This document shows, piece by piece, positions 25,286 to 34,014 of a DNA stretch of 64,000 nt. Origin of the DNA: JAEZJZ01 sp050949055 (GTDB lineage Bacteria > Bacillota > UBA994 > UBA5500). The stretch's first letter is position 1, and every line of letters starts with the position of its first letter. The translations under genes and the position numbers were made by a program. The notes below the pieces were generated by a model, which had not been told where the DNA came from, did no database searches, and was given only the letters and a program-made list of their open reading frames with translations. The DNA is taken from NCBI GenBank assembly GCA_050949055.1, contig JBMNFA010000001.1, forward strand, positions 186,001 to 250,000, given 5' to 3'.

Positions 25286-25516
25286 CTCTGTATTCCTCCT
25301 TCCTAAGTACCATTGATCAGTATGCCCGAGTACTCTTTAACCGAAGACTCCCGCCAAGTCTCATTCTATCTGGGGGTTCGGCTATCAATCGCCCTAACTA
25401 ATGGCCGACACAGGACGATTGGCTCAAAGTAGCAGGCCTTGGTCCGTTTTCCTTAATTCGCCGACTACGCAAAAGATACCTGCGAACATTCTGCACTGGT
25501 GCGCATTTAATCTGGA

Positions 25517-25546
25517 GCATAACAGAAGATTGCGGGGCAAATACTA
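25517..25546 (+). promoter_or_regulatory. Candidate sigma-G promoter of the SASP-like gene
   Basis: GCATA at 25517-25521 and AATACTA at 25540-25546 with an 18-base spacer match the forespore sigma-G consensus (GYATR, 18 bases, CATnMTA) with one mismatch. The predicted start lies about 35-40 bases before the gene. Confidence 0.6.
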
Positions 25547-25590
25547 CATCAGTCAAATGAATAGGTCGAAGGTTGAGGGAGGAAAAGTCA

Positions 25591-25809
25591 GTGAGCAGCA
25601 AGAAGCCGCGTGCCCATGAACAACTTTCCGCGGACATCGAACGCTGGCAACTGGAGATGGCGTCTGAACTGGGCATTGTGGAGGAAGTGCGCGGAGAATG
25701 CCCTGCCATGGGCCGCCATCCATTGTTGAGATCACACCACTTCCATAAGCCAGCTGCTGAGAGTCCAAAGCCAGGTCAGACCGACTCCCCCCAGTCGCTG
25801 ACGCGATAG
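25591..25809 (+). CDS. SASP-like small protein, N-terminal half only
   Basis: Encodes 72 residues from GTG 25591, eight bases after GGGAGG. Residues about 8-32 (EQLSADIERWQLEMASELGI) resemble the first helix of alpha/beta small acid-soluble spore proteins, including an EMASELGI segment like the germination-protease cleavage site. The second conserved half (the glycine-rich GGxxGG region and MxxxAE helix) is absent; instead the protein ends in a basic, proline-rich tail. SASPs coat spore DNA. This copy may be a truncated or recombined SASP. A sigma-G-like promoter upstream supports forespore expression. Confidence 0.55.
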   Translation: MSSKKPRAHEQLSADIERWQLEMASELGIVEEVRGECPAMGRHPLLRSHHFHKPAAESPKPGQTDSPQSLTR

Positions 25810-25893
25810 CCTCCTCGCTGAGGGGGCTCGGGCTCGCCTCCCCTGAGTTCCGCTGTCGTTTCGCGACAGCCCCAGCAAGGGGACGAGATGAAG

Positions 25894-25915
25894 GAGCCCG
25901 GCCAAGGCCGGGCTC
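25894..25915 (-). terminator. Hairpin after ypmA
   Basis: Perfect ten-base stem, 25894-25903 with 25906-25915, two-base loop, five bases past the ypmA stop on the minus strand. The following bases are CTTCATC, so the U-tract is weak. Confidence 0.5.
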
Positions 25916-25919
25916 GTAG

Positions 25920-26129
25920 TCATACTTCGTAAATTGTCACCGTCATTTCGCTGCCGTTCTTGCTCAATCCGAAAATTATGCCCCGGTCACGCAGGGTGCG
26001 GTTACACATATCCACAATCTTGTATAGCTCCGGGTGTTCCGAGATGCGCTTGCTGGCCAATACTGTCAACTTCTCCGGCTGAGTCAGTTTAGCCTCTCGC
26101 GCCCCATTTGTCTCTTTCACTTGGCTCAC
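25920..26129 (-). CDS. YpmA-family small protein (DUF4264)
   Basis: Encodes 69 residues from ATG 26129, overlapping the surE stop by four bases. The C-terminal 50 residues match the DUF4264/YpmA pattern: KLTVLASKRISEHPELYKIV, MCNRTLRDRGIIFGLSKNG, and MTVTIYEV at the end. The role is unknown. In Bacillus YpmA-like proteins lie near other housekeeping genes. Translation is probably coupled to surE. Confidence 0.85.
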   Translation of the reverse strand: MSQVKETNGAREAKLTQPEKLTVLASKRISEHPELYKIVDMCNRTLRDRGIIFGLSKNGSEMTVTIYEV

Positions 26130-26908
26130 TCTCGTTCTCCTCCTGGCAACTCCAATCTCCAGTCAGCTATTGTCTTTAACACTCGGTAGTCTGTCAGGTC
26201 AAAATGCACCGGCGTCAGCGAGACAAAACCATGATTGACGGCCCAAACGTCGGTCGGCTCTTCGTTCTCATCCACACACAATTCTCCGGCCAACCAGTAA
26301 TATGTTCCTCCCCAAGGATCCTCCCGTTCTTGCACTGCATTGATGTAACGCTGCTGGCCGAGGGTAGTCACCTGCAGCCCTTTGGGACTAGGTACTCCAG
26401 GAAAATTGATGTTCAGCAGTGTATCCGCTGGCCACCCCCTGCGTTGGACATTGATCACCAAACCAGCAGCTAAGTTGGCGCAGGCTTCGAAACCATCTGC
26501 CGTAGGGTTAACCAAAGAAAAGGCAATTGCTGGCAGCCCCAGGATGACGCCTTCCAGGGCAGCCGACACCGTTCCCGAATAGAGCACATCGGTACCTAGG
26601 TTCGCTCCATGATTGATTCCTGAGACAACCAAGTCCAATCGGCCGGAATATAGCTTGTCCACAGCTAGCTTGACGCAATCAGCCGGTGTGCCGCTGACCG
26701 CATAAGCGCACTCGGCACCAGGCACCTCTCTCTTCACTGCTCGTAACGGTTGCCGCATGGTAATAGCGTGGGAAGTAGCGCTTCGTTCCTGGTCTGGCGC
26801 CGCCACCAACACGGTGGCCTCCTCCGACAGTGCTCTTACCAGCGTCCTGAGGCCTTTTGCTTCGATCCCATCGTCGTTGGTCACCAAAATTCGCAAGCGA
26901 TCTCCCAA
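26126..26908 (-). CDS. surE: 5'/3'-nucleotidase SurE
   Basis: Encodes 260 residues from TTG 26908, eight bases after GGAGG; GTG 26923 and TTG 26893 are alternatives. SurE is a cytoplasmic metal-dependent phosphatase acting on nucleoside monophosphates and short polyphosphates. The N-terminal ILVTNDDGI carries the two adjacent metal-binding Asp residues; SATSHAITMRQPL, VSGINHGANLGTDVLYSGTVSAALEG and PAIAFSL are the other conserved blocks, with the Asn of GINHG at the metal site. It is co-transcribed with ypmA. Confidence 0.95.
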   Translation of the reverse strand: MGDRLRILVTNDDGIEAKGLRTLVRALSEEATVLVAAPDQERSATSHAITMRQPLRAVKREVPGAECAYAVSGTPADCVKLAVDKLYSGRLDLVVSGINHGANLGTDVLYSGTVSAALEGVILGLPAIAFSLVNPTADGFEACANLAAGLVINVQRRGWPADTLLNINFPGVPSPKGLQVTTLGQQRYINAVQEREDPWGGTYYWLAGELCVDENEEPTDVWAVNHGFVSLTPVHFDLTDYRVLKTIADWRLELPGGERE

Positions 26909-27057
26909 TCGCTTCACCTCCACACTTGGCCACGCACTCCTATTATTATACTCATATCACCAGCTGTTTGCACAGACAAGCCATGGTCACCTGCAGACTT
27001 TGACAACATCAATGCGGCACAGGCGGGAAAACTAACAGCGAAGGAGGTGAGGATAGC

Positions 27058-27540
27058 ATGAAGAAGAGAATGCTCTTGCTTCTGATGCTTTTATTAGTAC
27101 TGGCCAGCATGGCTGGATGTGCCGTCTACCGCAGACCGGCACCCAATCAGCCAACTCAGCCTGGCCCGACCACTCCGATGGTGCCGCCTAATGCCCAGGC
27201 TCAGCCGTCGGTGGCGGATGAGATCGTGCGTATCGTCAACGCCATGCAGGGTGTGAAAGGCAGCTACGCGGTCGTCCTGGGCAACGTGGCCATGGTGGGT
27301 GTCGATCTCAAGGACCGCCTGAGCGGGGAACAGGAAGACCAACTGAAGACCCGCATAGCGACTGAAGTCGAGCGGCAAATCCCCAACTTGGCGGAAGTAT
27401 GGGTTTCTGCGGATCCAGATCTGGTTGTGCGTATTCGGAGCCTAGCCGATCGCATTGCTCGCGGCGAGCCGATCAGCGGTTTCATGGACGAGGTTACCGA
27501 GCTGTTGCAGAAATTGCAGCCGGAAGCTAGCCGCGACTAA
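27058..27540 (+). CDS. YhcN/YlaJ-family sporulation lipoprotein
   Basis: Encodes 160 residues from ATG 27058 with a strong RBS (GAAGGAGGTGAGG). It has a lipoprotein signal peptide ending in LASMAGC (Cys about residue 21), a proline-rich linker (NQPTQPGPTTPMVPP), then the YhcN domain (PF09580): ADEIVRIVNAMQGVKGSYAVVLGNVAMVGVDL, and IATEVERQIPNLAEVWVSADPDLVVRI. Such proteins are expressed in the forespore and sit on the inner spore membrane; they affect germination or outgrowth. Single gene on the plus strand followed by a terminator. Confidence 0.88.
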   Translation: MKKRMLLLLMLLLVLASMAGCAVYRRPAPNQPTQPGPTTPMVPPNAQAQPSVADEIVRIVNAMQGVKGSYAVVLGNVAMVGVDLKDRLSGEQEDQLKTRIATEVERQIPNLAEVWVSADPDLVVRIRSLADRIARGEPISGFMDEVTELLQKLQPEASRD

Positions 27541-28803
27541 CATGAGCCAATCATTTAGGAGCCTGGTTGTCCAGGCTCCTTCTTTGCAGTAGGGCTGTTG
27601 CAGGCAACAAAGGGATTGTTCTGGCAGGCAAACAGTCCCGCATGTTCGGAGAACATATCGCTCTTCTGGTGTGGCCTTCTTCAGGTCACGTTCAATGGCA
27701 AACAGGCGATTGCAGAAATCCAGCCCCTGCCTGGATGGAACTGATGCATTGCGCTTCTTGGCTGGCAAGGCCTTCAGCGCTTCATCAAACTTGCGCCGGG
27801 CATGGGCAAAGCAGCCTACCAGGGTTACGTTCTCCACAGCGTGGTAGCCAGCGTAGGCATCTACATGCAAGTAGCCCTTAAACCCAGCTAGGAACTGCTG
27901 CGGGTGCTCATGCCCTCTCGTCTCCTGGTAGTCGTAGAGCACGATGGGCGGCCCCTCTCTCCCGGTGCGATACAGCCAGAGGTAGGACTTGGACTGTGCT
28001 GGTCGCCCAGGTTCCTGCAGGACTTGTAGGCTGGTCTCATCAGCGTGCAGAATGTCTCGCTTAAGGAGAAGTTGGTGCAGCCGATTGTAGATGTGACTAA
28101 GCCACTTATCTGCTCCGTGGAGAACCCAGTTGGCCAGGTTCTGCCGGGAGAGTTCTAGTCCCAGACGAGCAAATTGTTGCTCCTGGCGATAGAGAGGCAG
28201 GCCGTCCACATACTTCTGGCTCATAACATAGGCCATAGTGGAAGGCGAAGCTAAACTGCCTTTGAATACTTGGTTAGGCATCTTGGCTTTCACGATCGGT
28301 GTCTTGATGTCGTTCTGTTGACAGCTGCGGCAGGCATAGATGTGTTGTCTGTTCTCTAACACCTTAACCTGTGCGGGGATGATGATCAGCTCCCGCCGCA
28401 CTTCTACGTTCATCTCATGCATCTTGCTGCCGCATTGATCGCAGGTTTGCTCAGCCTCGGTTGGGTAATATTCAATTATCTCTACCGGCAGGTCCTTCAG
28501 CATGGCTTCCCGATGACCACGTTGCTTCCTGCGCTGGTAAGTGATCTTCTCCAGGGTAGGTTCAGCCAGCAGAGGCTGCGCTTCTGCTTCTGCCTCATTG
28601 AAAAGAGACAGCTGCGTGCTGTCGCTCTTCTCGCTGGAAGCGCCAAATTGCCGTTTCTTGCTGAGGCGAAACTGCTCCTCAAACCACTTCAGTTTGGCGG
28701 ACAGCTCAATATTTTGCTGCTCTAGCTGACGGCAACGTGCTTCAAGCTCTGCTATTTGATTACTGGCGATTGCTTCATTCTTCATATGTAAAGTATTCGA
28801 CAT
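27442..28803 (-). pseudogene. tnpC: IS66 transposase TnpC, C-terminally truncated
   Basis: From ATG 28803 the frame reads an N-terminal coiled coil (IAELEARCRQLEQQNIELSA), the zinc-binding region (TCDQCGSKMHEMNV, YACRSCQ), then the DDE domain with catalytic Asp residues in HADETSLQVL and VDAYAGYHAV. Homology stops near ERYVLRT at about 27640. The expected distal part, with the catalytic Glu in NRAENSIRPF-like sequence, is missing, and the frame instead continues on the reverse strand of the yhcN gene to 27442. It cannot encode an active transposase. Confidence 0.85.
27557..27586 (+). terminator. Intrinsic terminator of the yhcN-like gene
   Basis: Ten-base perfect stem AGGAGCCTGG/CCAGGCTCCT at 27557-27566 and 27571-27580, followed by TCTTTG. 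Confidence 0.8.
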
Positions 28804-28857
28804 TGCTGGTCATTTTCCTGCCCAATAATGCCCGAAAACCTCGATTTCATCGAGGTC

Positions 28858-29214
28858 TTAGAGGATCGTCCGGGCTGTGACTTCCCGATGTGCTTGCCGC
28901 TGATCAATAGATAATCCATCAAGCAACCAGCGCAATTCGCGCCGGGTGACCAGCACGGTATTGGCATCTTGCTCACCGGGCCAGATGAACCGACCCCGCT
29001 CCAAGCGGCGGTAATGCAGCCAGAAGCCGTTTGTTTCCCAGCGAAGAATCTTCAGTTTATCCCGTCGTCGGTTGCAGAAGACGAACAGACAGGGTGAAAA
29101 CGGGTCCAGGTCAAAGACTTCCTTTACCAGAGCAGCCAATCCGTCGATTGACTTTCGCAGGTCGGTGACCCCTGCTGCCAGATAGACTCGCTGGAACCCG
29201 GACTCGTCTAGCAT
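28858..29214 (-). CDS. tnpB: IS66 accessory protein TnpB
   Basis: Encodes 118 residues from ATG 29214, overlapping tnpA by seven bases. It shows the IS66 Orf2 (PF05717) signature: VYLAAGVTDLRKSIDGLAALV, SPCLFVFCNRRRDKLKILRWE and GFWLHYRRLERGRF. TnpB is needed for IS66 transposition but its exact role is unclear. The reading frame is intact although the element as a whole is truncated. Confidence 0.92.
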   Translation of the reverse strand: MLDESGFQRVYLAAGVTDLRKSIDGLAALVKEVFDLDPFSPCLFVFCNRRRDKLKILRWETNGFWLHYRRLERGRFIWPGEQDANTVLVTRRELRWLLDGLSIDQRQAHREVTARTIL

Positions 29215-29510
29215 GTTTCTGTGAGCGCGCGGACTACACTGGCCAACAGCTCTGGATTGAATCCGGGTTTCACTTCAATGATTGCAGTTCCAACTCGAAC
29301 CTCGAGGCTGGCCACGGGGTCGCTCACTTCTACTTGCAGCCACCCGGCACGCTTCGCTGGTTGATTGTCTGATTTGAGCTTAGCCTTCCAGTAGTAGAAC
29401 TGATGGGCATTGACACCCTGCTCTTCGCACCACTTGGCTCCGCTTAGTCCACTATCTTTGAAGGCTGCAATTCTGGCTTCCCACTGTTGCTGCAATTTGC
29501 TGTCTGGCAT
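29208..29510 (-). CDS. tnpA: IS66 accessory protein TnpA
   Basis: Encodes 100 residues from ATG 29510. The first part resembles an IS66/IS3-type helix-turn-helix (EARIAAFKDSGLSGAKWCEEQGVNAHQFYYWKAKLK), followed by a short beta-rich tail (VGTAIIEVKPGFNPELLASVVRAL). It is the first gene of the element, 84 bases inside the putative terminal repeat. Confidence 0.88.
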   Translation of the reverse strand: MPDSKLQQQWEARIAAFKDSGLSGAKWCEEQGVNAHQFYYWKAKLKSDNQPAKRAGWLQVEVSDPVASLEVRVGTAIIEVKPGFNPELLASVVRALTETC

Positions 29511-29651
29511 TGGTGAATCCCCCTCTGCTGTTGTTCAAGGGGATTATGTCACAGAGTGGGGGCGAAGCCTATGTGTGTACTATTTGACGCTTACAACCTC
29601 AATGATGCTTGCGCTCACCCGCAGCAATCAACACGCACAACTCGCCGGTTT

Positions 29652-30461
29652 CTACAGGCCGATATCCTTCTGGGTGAGGTACATGTTGCCGATCACTGGA
29701 TCGAGGATCCCAAAACTACAGCCTTCAATCGGCTCGCGAAAGGACAGGGCGCAAAAGGGCACCATGATCAGGGCCAGGCTGAGATACTCCACCGGCTGCA
29801 AGCCGAGGATCTTCCTGCCTCCCCCCTCCACCGTCAGATGATCCCAGCGACAGGTTTGCGCCTTTCCGAGCGTCTGGATGCGGCGATGTCTCTCGTCTGC
29901 CGCTGCGATATCGCACCAGACCAGCCCGGTTCTGCCAGTCTCTTCGTTGGCCAACAGGGCCTCCAACCCCTTGGCGGCAACGGCGAAAGCAGCGGAGAGG
30001 GAGATGTTTGGCTCGACCGCGACTGACAGGCCGTTAACGGTCAGCGGATACTGACGCATAAAGCGTAGCAGTCTTGGTGCTACTTGTCCCGAGAAGAGGC
30101 TGACCGGCAAGGCCACGATCGGGCCATCTTCTTCTCGCCAATTGGCAAAATAGTGCACAGCGAAGGGTACTGCCAGTGCCATCTTGCGTGCTATGTTATC
30201 TGCATGAAAAGGATGCGCCAGCTGCTCTGCGGCGGCAAGCACTTCTTCCTCGCACCTCAACCATTGGGCGGTGGGTGGCTCTTCTTCCTCAGCTCGCTGC
30301 GCCTCCAGGATCTCTTGAATAGTGATGAACTCAAACCTGGACGCGCTGGTTGACAAATCGGTAGTCATGCCAGCACCGGCCTGCTCCAACTGCTGCCGAC
30401 CAGTCTGGCTAAACACGTAGACAACTTTGCTGTCTTCCCCGTCAGGAGTGATCACTTTCAT
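29652..30461 (-). CDS. Unknown protein next to the IS66 remnant
   Basis: Encodes about 269 residues from ATG 30461, the first Met with a nearby purine-rich GGAGG (spacing only three bases); a longer frame to 30605 is less likely. No family is recognised. The N-terminus (VITPDGEDSKVVYVFSQTGRQQLEQ) looks cytoplasmic, a Glu-rich stretch follows (AQRAEEEEPPTAQW), then a helical region with GPIVALPVSLFSGQVAPRLLRFM and LSAAFAVAAKGLEALLANEETG, and a hydrophobic C-terminus (YLSLALIMVPFCALSF). Coding is supported by codon use only. It may be a cargo or flanking gene disturbed by the IS66 insertion. Confidence 0.45.
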   Translation of the reverse strand: MKVITPDGEDSKVVYVFSQTGRQQLEQAGAGMTTDLSTSASRFEFITIQEILEAQRAEEEEPPTAQWLRCEEEVLAAAEQLAHPFHADNIARKMALAVPFAVHYFANWREEDGPIVALPVSLFSGQVAPRLLRFMRQYPLTVNGLSVAVEPNISLSAAFAVAAKGLEALLANEETGRTGLVWCDIAAADERHRRIQTLGKAQTCRWDHLTVEGGGRKILGLQPVEYLSLALIMVPFCALSFREPIEGCSFGILDPVIGNMYLTQKDIGL

Positions 30462-30856
30462 CTGCCTCCAGCGACAACTGGTTACCAACGTCTCCCCACC
30501 TCCTACTAGCAGCATCGTCGATGATGCGGCACAGCAACCATCAGCTCGCACCGATTGGCACCATTGAAGATGGCGCGGGCTATGAAGTGATCGTTGCGTC
30601 AGCAATGATCAGCTGAGCATCTTCCTGGGAACATGCGATCGTATGGACACTGCTCCGCCAAGTAACAGCTTACGGCATTCATAGCATGCTGCCCGACAAC
30701 AGATCTTATCTCGCCCTTTTGAGATCAAAAGGTGGCAAACCAACCAACGCATAAAAAAGGTGAAGCGGAAAACCTGCGGGTTTGTCCGCTTCACCTGGTC
30801 AATTTGGCTGGCTGTCGGTGGATAAATCTCTCTCTCCACCCAGCGAGAATCTTGTT
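30462..30856. other. Gene-free stretch with one terminator
   Basis: No supportable coding region. The only clear element is the minus-strand terminator at 30753-30795; a 76-residue frame at 30609-30839 overlaps it and has no homology that I recognise. Confidence 0.5.
30753..30795 (-). terminator. Intrinsic terminator of the DUF4438 gene
   Basis: Eleven-base perfect stem, 30759-30769 with 30785-30795, 15-base loop, followed on the minus strand by six T (complement of 30753-30758). It lies about 60 bases beyond the stop at 30857 and probably ends the long Ku-to-DUF4438 gene run. Confidence 0.88.
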
Positions 30857-31726
30857 TTATTTGCGGCTTACGCCCAGATAGTCGGCAATGTTCGCCTTCT
30901 CCACCAGCTTGGGCCTGATTTGCCCAGCCTTACAGGTCAGCAAGGTGGTCACGCCAGGACCATGCCCAGCCAAAATGCAGTTGCTGTGTACCACTACACC
31001 GATAGTCACAGCACCCTGCAAGTATCCTCGTCCGAAGGATGTGTCGCAGTCGCGCAAAGCGACAATGTCGCCAAAACGCAATTTGCCCAGATTGAACTGC
31101 TCGTAGGCCACGGGATCATGGGTCATGATGTCATAGTCTCCCCGATAAGCTGTATTGGAGCCGATTCCGGAACCCATGAGGTAAGCTGGCACTTCCACAG
31201 CCACCGGCACTTCCAGCGCCCCATCTGCTGTTTCGGTGATGCCCATCTTTTCCAGCAGATTCGGATCGAGGTTCATCACATGCACGTCTTCGTGTCCAAC
31301 AATCTGCAAGCCGGTGCCGTATCCTTTGACCAGTATCTTGTCTCCGATCGCCATCTTCTCCAAGTCTTCTGCCGCGAAATACACCAACAGATGCTCGCAT
31401 CCGCCGTGCTTGCCGGTCACATAGCCGGTTGCACCCTTGGCGTCTCCGCTGACCACTTTGGCCTGATTGCCCACACAGGCCAATACGGCCAAGCCACCGT
31501 TCTCTGTGGCATCTGCACGCTTAATGGTCACTCCTGGCTCCACATGATCCACCGCCAAGTTCATGCAGCTGTCGCCAATCTGCACCGTATAGGTGATACC
31601 TCCGGTCGCTGGCAGCACCTTAGCCTGTCCGTCGGTGGTCAAGCGGTAGGGATAGACTGACCTGGGATGGGCGATCTCACCCTGTACGCTAACAGCCACC
31701 AGTTGCTCTCGGTTGATCTTAATCAT
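30857..31726 (-). CDS. DUF4438 family protein
   Basis: Encodes 289 residues from ATG 31726 with AGAGGAGGAAGAGT upstream. It matches DUF4438 (PF14505): INREQLVAVSVQGEIAHPR, HVEPGVTIKRA, LACVGNQAKVVSGDAKGATGYVTGKHGG, YGTGLQIVGHEDVHVMNLDP, MGSGIGSNTAYRGDYDIMT and SNCILAGHGPGVTTLL. A structure from Thermotoga is known but the function is not. Probably cytoplasmic. Last gene of the run that begins upstream. Confidence 0.88.
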   Translation of the reverse strand: MIKINREQLVAVSVQGEIAHPRSVYPYRLTTDGQAKVLPATGGITYTVQIGDSCMNLAVDHVEPGVTIKRADATENGGLAVLACVGNQAKVVSGDAKGATGYVTGKHGGCEHLLVYFAAEDLEKMAIGDKILVKGYGTGLQIVGHEDVHVMNLDPNLLEKMGITETADGALEVPVAVEVPAYLMGSGIGSNTAYRGDYDIMTHDPVAYEQFNLGKLRFGDIVALRDCDTSFGRGYLQGAVTIGVVVHSNCILAGHGPGVTTLLTCKAGQIRPKLVEKANIADYLGVSRK

Positions 31727-31827
31727 ACTCTTCCTCCTCTGATATCTAGATGCCGACTGTTGCCGTGCAACGATCGCTTAGTTGTTGCCCCTATCCCCGG
31801 GCTGGGATAGTCTGCCGCTAACTTATC

Positions 31828-33993
31828 TTATATCACAACCCTCAAGCGATAGCTATTCTCGATCCTTTCACCACTGGGCAGTTCGAGCTTTAGCAGCAGA
31901 GTGAATATGCCCACTTGATCCTCTGGGAATGCCAGCGATAGCTTGCCGATGGCAGTCACCTGGTCCGCCCTGGCGTCTACAATCCTCCGCTCGCTGGCCA
32001 CCACTTCTCCCGTAGGCGACAGCAGTTGCCATGACAGCCCCATCGCCACCAGCGGCTGCTGCAGATCGTTAACCACAAACGCGTTGGTGCGCCAAACGCT
32101 GCCCGCTGCGAACCGCGGCTTGGGCCAAGAAACCATCACTTGCAGTGGACGCATAGCCCGTTTTGTGACCTGATAGGCCAACTTCGGTCGTTTCTGCCAA
32201 TCCAGCAGGGACCAAGAGACCACCGGCAGGCTATCGCGGAAGGAATACATGAAGGCACCAGCCACCGGGTGAAACCGCTTTAGGCGCAATGTCTCGTGAT
32301 AGAACTGCAATAGCTCCGCCTGGTATTCTTGGGTGGCAAGCGCATATGCGCCGATGTCAGGGTAATCCTCCGGCCTCACTTTCCTGTGCAACTGCTTGTC
32401 ATCCAGCAGATACCGCTGCCGCAGTCGGTGCCAGGGCAAATGGGGCCACTCCGCCTCGCTCATCGCCTCTCTGAGAAACTGCTCGTCGGCTGGCCACGAT
32501 TGCGCGCCATATTCGGACACCAAGCGCAGCGTCTGAGGGAAAAGACGGGCTACCGTCTGCAGCGTACGGTAGCTGGGGGTATTCCACCCAAAATACTGAT
32601 GGGTGTCAGATCCTCCCCTAACAAACCCAAATACGCCCGAATAGGCAAACACCGGGCGAGTGGTATCTACTTGCAGCACCGCCGCCCTAAGGCGATGGTC
32701 CAAAACGTCCTTGTTCCAGGTGGGTCGAGAGCTGCGCACTAAACTGCGCCAAAATCGACCACTCCCCCGGCTGGAGCTGTAACCACCTCGCGCAGGCAAG
32801 ACATACGGCTCGTTGTGGCAAGCCCAGAAGACGATGGCCGGCTCCTTGGCCAACAGGCTGACCATCTGCCGGATCTGCGTGATCGCCGGCTCGATAATCT
32901 GGTGCCCGTAGCGCTTCTCCAAGGGAAAGTCCTGCCAGACGAGGATCCCTCGCTCCGCACAGGCCAAATAGAAGTCTGGGTGTGCCACATGGGCATGTAC
33001 CCGCACCGCATTCAGATTGGCTGCGGTGATCAAGGCGGCATCCTGCTGCAGCTCTTCCCGGGTCAACTGTGCGGGGTAAAAACTGGCGGGCGTATAGTTG
33101 CATCCGCGTAAGAACAGCCGTTGGTCGTTGACAAACAGCTGCCACTTGTCCCACCTAATGCTACGAAATCCCAGGTGCGTACGATAGTAGTCTATGATGT
33201 ACCCTTCGGAACTCTTGATTACCAACTCCAGGTCGTAGAGGCTGGGATGCCCCAAGTCCCACGTCCACCAGAGCTTGGGATCCGGCAAGGAAAACTGGAA
33301 TCGAAACTGATTATCTCCGGCTTCCGCCGGCAGATGGTACACTTCCGACGCCATCTTGCCTCGGAAGTTGCGCGGTGAGAGGGTAACCACCGCTTGTAGT
33401 CGGTCACGTGTCCCCCGCCAGACCAAGTGACCGTTCAATCGTACCTGGGCCGCATTCCACGCGGTCAGGCGCTGGCTGATGGATAGTTGCCTGCAAAACC
33501 CGCCTCGGCTGCCAATCAGCAACACATTGCCCCAGATGCCCCCTGAATTGACCCAATCCGGCTTGCCGTCCCAGTCGCCAAAAGCACCCATGATGGTGTC
33601 TCGATATGTCTTGCCTGGCGGCGGGCAATCCACCCGGAGAGCGATCACATTGCCTGACGTCTGCAGCAAGTCGGCCGGGATCTCAACTAACAATGGTTGA
33701 AAATAGCCCTCCTGCTGAGCTATCCGTTGCCCGTTCACCCAAATGGCGGATAGGTAAAAGGCCCCTCCCAACTGCAGCCGCCAAGCCAGTTGGTCATATT
33801 CAGGGGTGAGATCGAACGTAGTGCGATAGAATACGCTGCCGTGATGCCTGCTTAAGGATGGCGTCAACTGCCAATGTCCCGGCACCGGCAGCGAATGTTC
33901 CGCCGCTTGATCGAAGTCAGTGCGATACCAGCTATCCGCTACTGACTGATCGGTCCACGCATCCCAACTGCCGTTTAGTCTATGTATACGCAA
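31828..33993 (-). CDS. Glycoside hydrolase family 2 protein
   Basis: Encodes 721 residues from TTG 33993 (RBS CGGAGTGATG). Domains in order: sugar-binding jelly roll (about 1-165, FYRTTFDLTPEYDQLAWRLQLGG), immunoglobulin-like domain (about 170-280), TIM barrel (about 285-600) and a C-terminal beta domain. The GH2 acid/base is Glu395 in WACHNEP and the nucleophile Glu494 in VSEYGAQS. There is no signal peptide, so it likely acts inside the cell on imported beta-linked sugars. The exact activity (galactosidase, mannosidase, glucuronidase) cannot be decided. Its start is 22 bases from the mtnA stop. Confidence 0.9.
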   Translation of the reverse strand: MRIHRLNGSWDAWTDQSVADSWYRTDFDQAAEHSLPVPGHWQLTPSLSRHHGSVFYRTTFDLTPEYDQLAWRLQLGGAFYLSAIWVNGQRIAQQEGYFQPLLVEIPADLLQTSGNVIALRVDCPPPGKTYRDTIMGAFGDWDGKPDWVNSGGIWGNVLLIGSRGGFCRQLSISQRLTAWNAAQVRLNGHLVWRGTRDRLQAVVTLSPRNFRGKMASEVYHLPAEAGDNQFRFQFSLPDPKLWWTWDLGHPSLYDLELVIKSSEGYIIDYYRTHLGFRSIRWDKWQLFVNDQRLFLRGCNYTPASFYPAQLTREELQQDAALITAANLNAVRVHAHVAHPDFYLACAERGILVWQDFPLEKRYGHQIIEPAITQIRQMVSLLAKEPAIVFWACHNEPYVLPARGGYSSSRGSGRFWRSLVRSSRPTWNKDVLDHRLRAAVLQVDTTRPVFAYSGVFGFVRGGSDTHQYFGWNTPSYRTLQTVARLFPQTLRLVSEYGAQSWPADEQFLREAMSEAEWPHLPWHRLRQRYLLDDKQLHRKVRPEDYPDIGAYALATQEYQAELLQFYHETLRLKRFHPVAGAFMYSFRDSLPVVSWSLLDWQKRPKLAYQVTKRAMRPLQVMVSWPKPRFAAGSVWRTNAFVVNDLQQPLVAMGLSWQLLSPTGEVVASERRIVDARADQVTAIGKLSLAFPEDQVGIFTLLLKLELPSGERIENSYRLRVVI

Positions 33994-34014
33994 TCAAACA
34001 TCACTCCGGAGCGA

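Larger units (their letters stand above)
27600..29594 (-). mobile_element. IS66-family insertion sequence, truncated at the tnpC end
   Basis: The three IS66 genes tnpA, tnpB and tnpC are in order. The upstream end is marked by GTAAGCGTCAAATAGTACAC reading from 29594 on the minus strand, which matches the GTAAGCG terminus usual for IS66 elements. No matching opposite terminus is seen near 27600, where the tnpC frame runs into the yhcN terminator region, so the element has lost its 3' end. The exact breakpoint, about 27600-27640, is uncertain. Confidence 0.8.

Noticed and set aside
30609..30839. 76-residue minus-strand frame
   Set aside because: It runs through the strong terminator at 30753-30795 and has no start signals.
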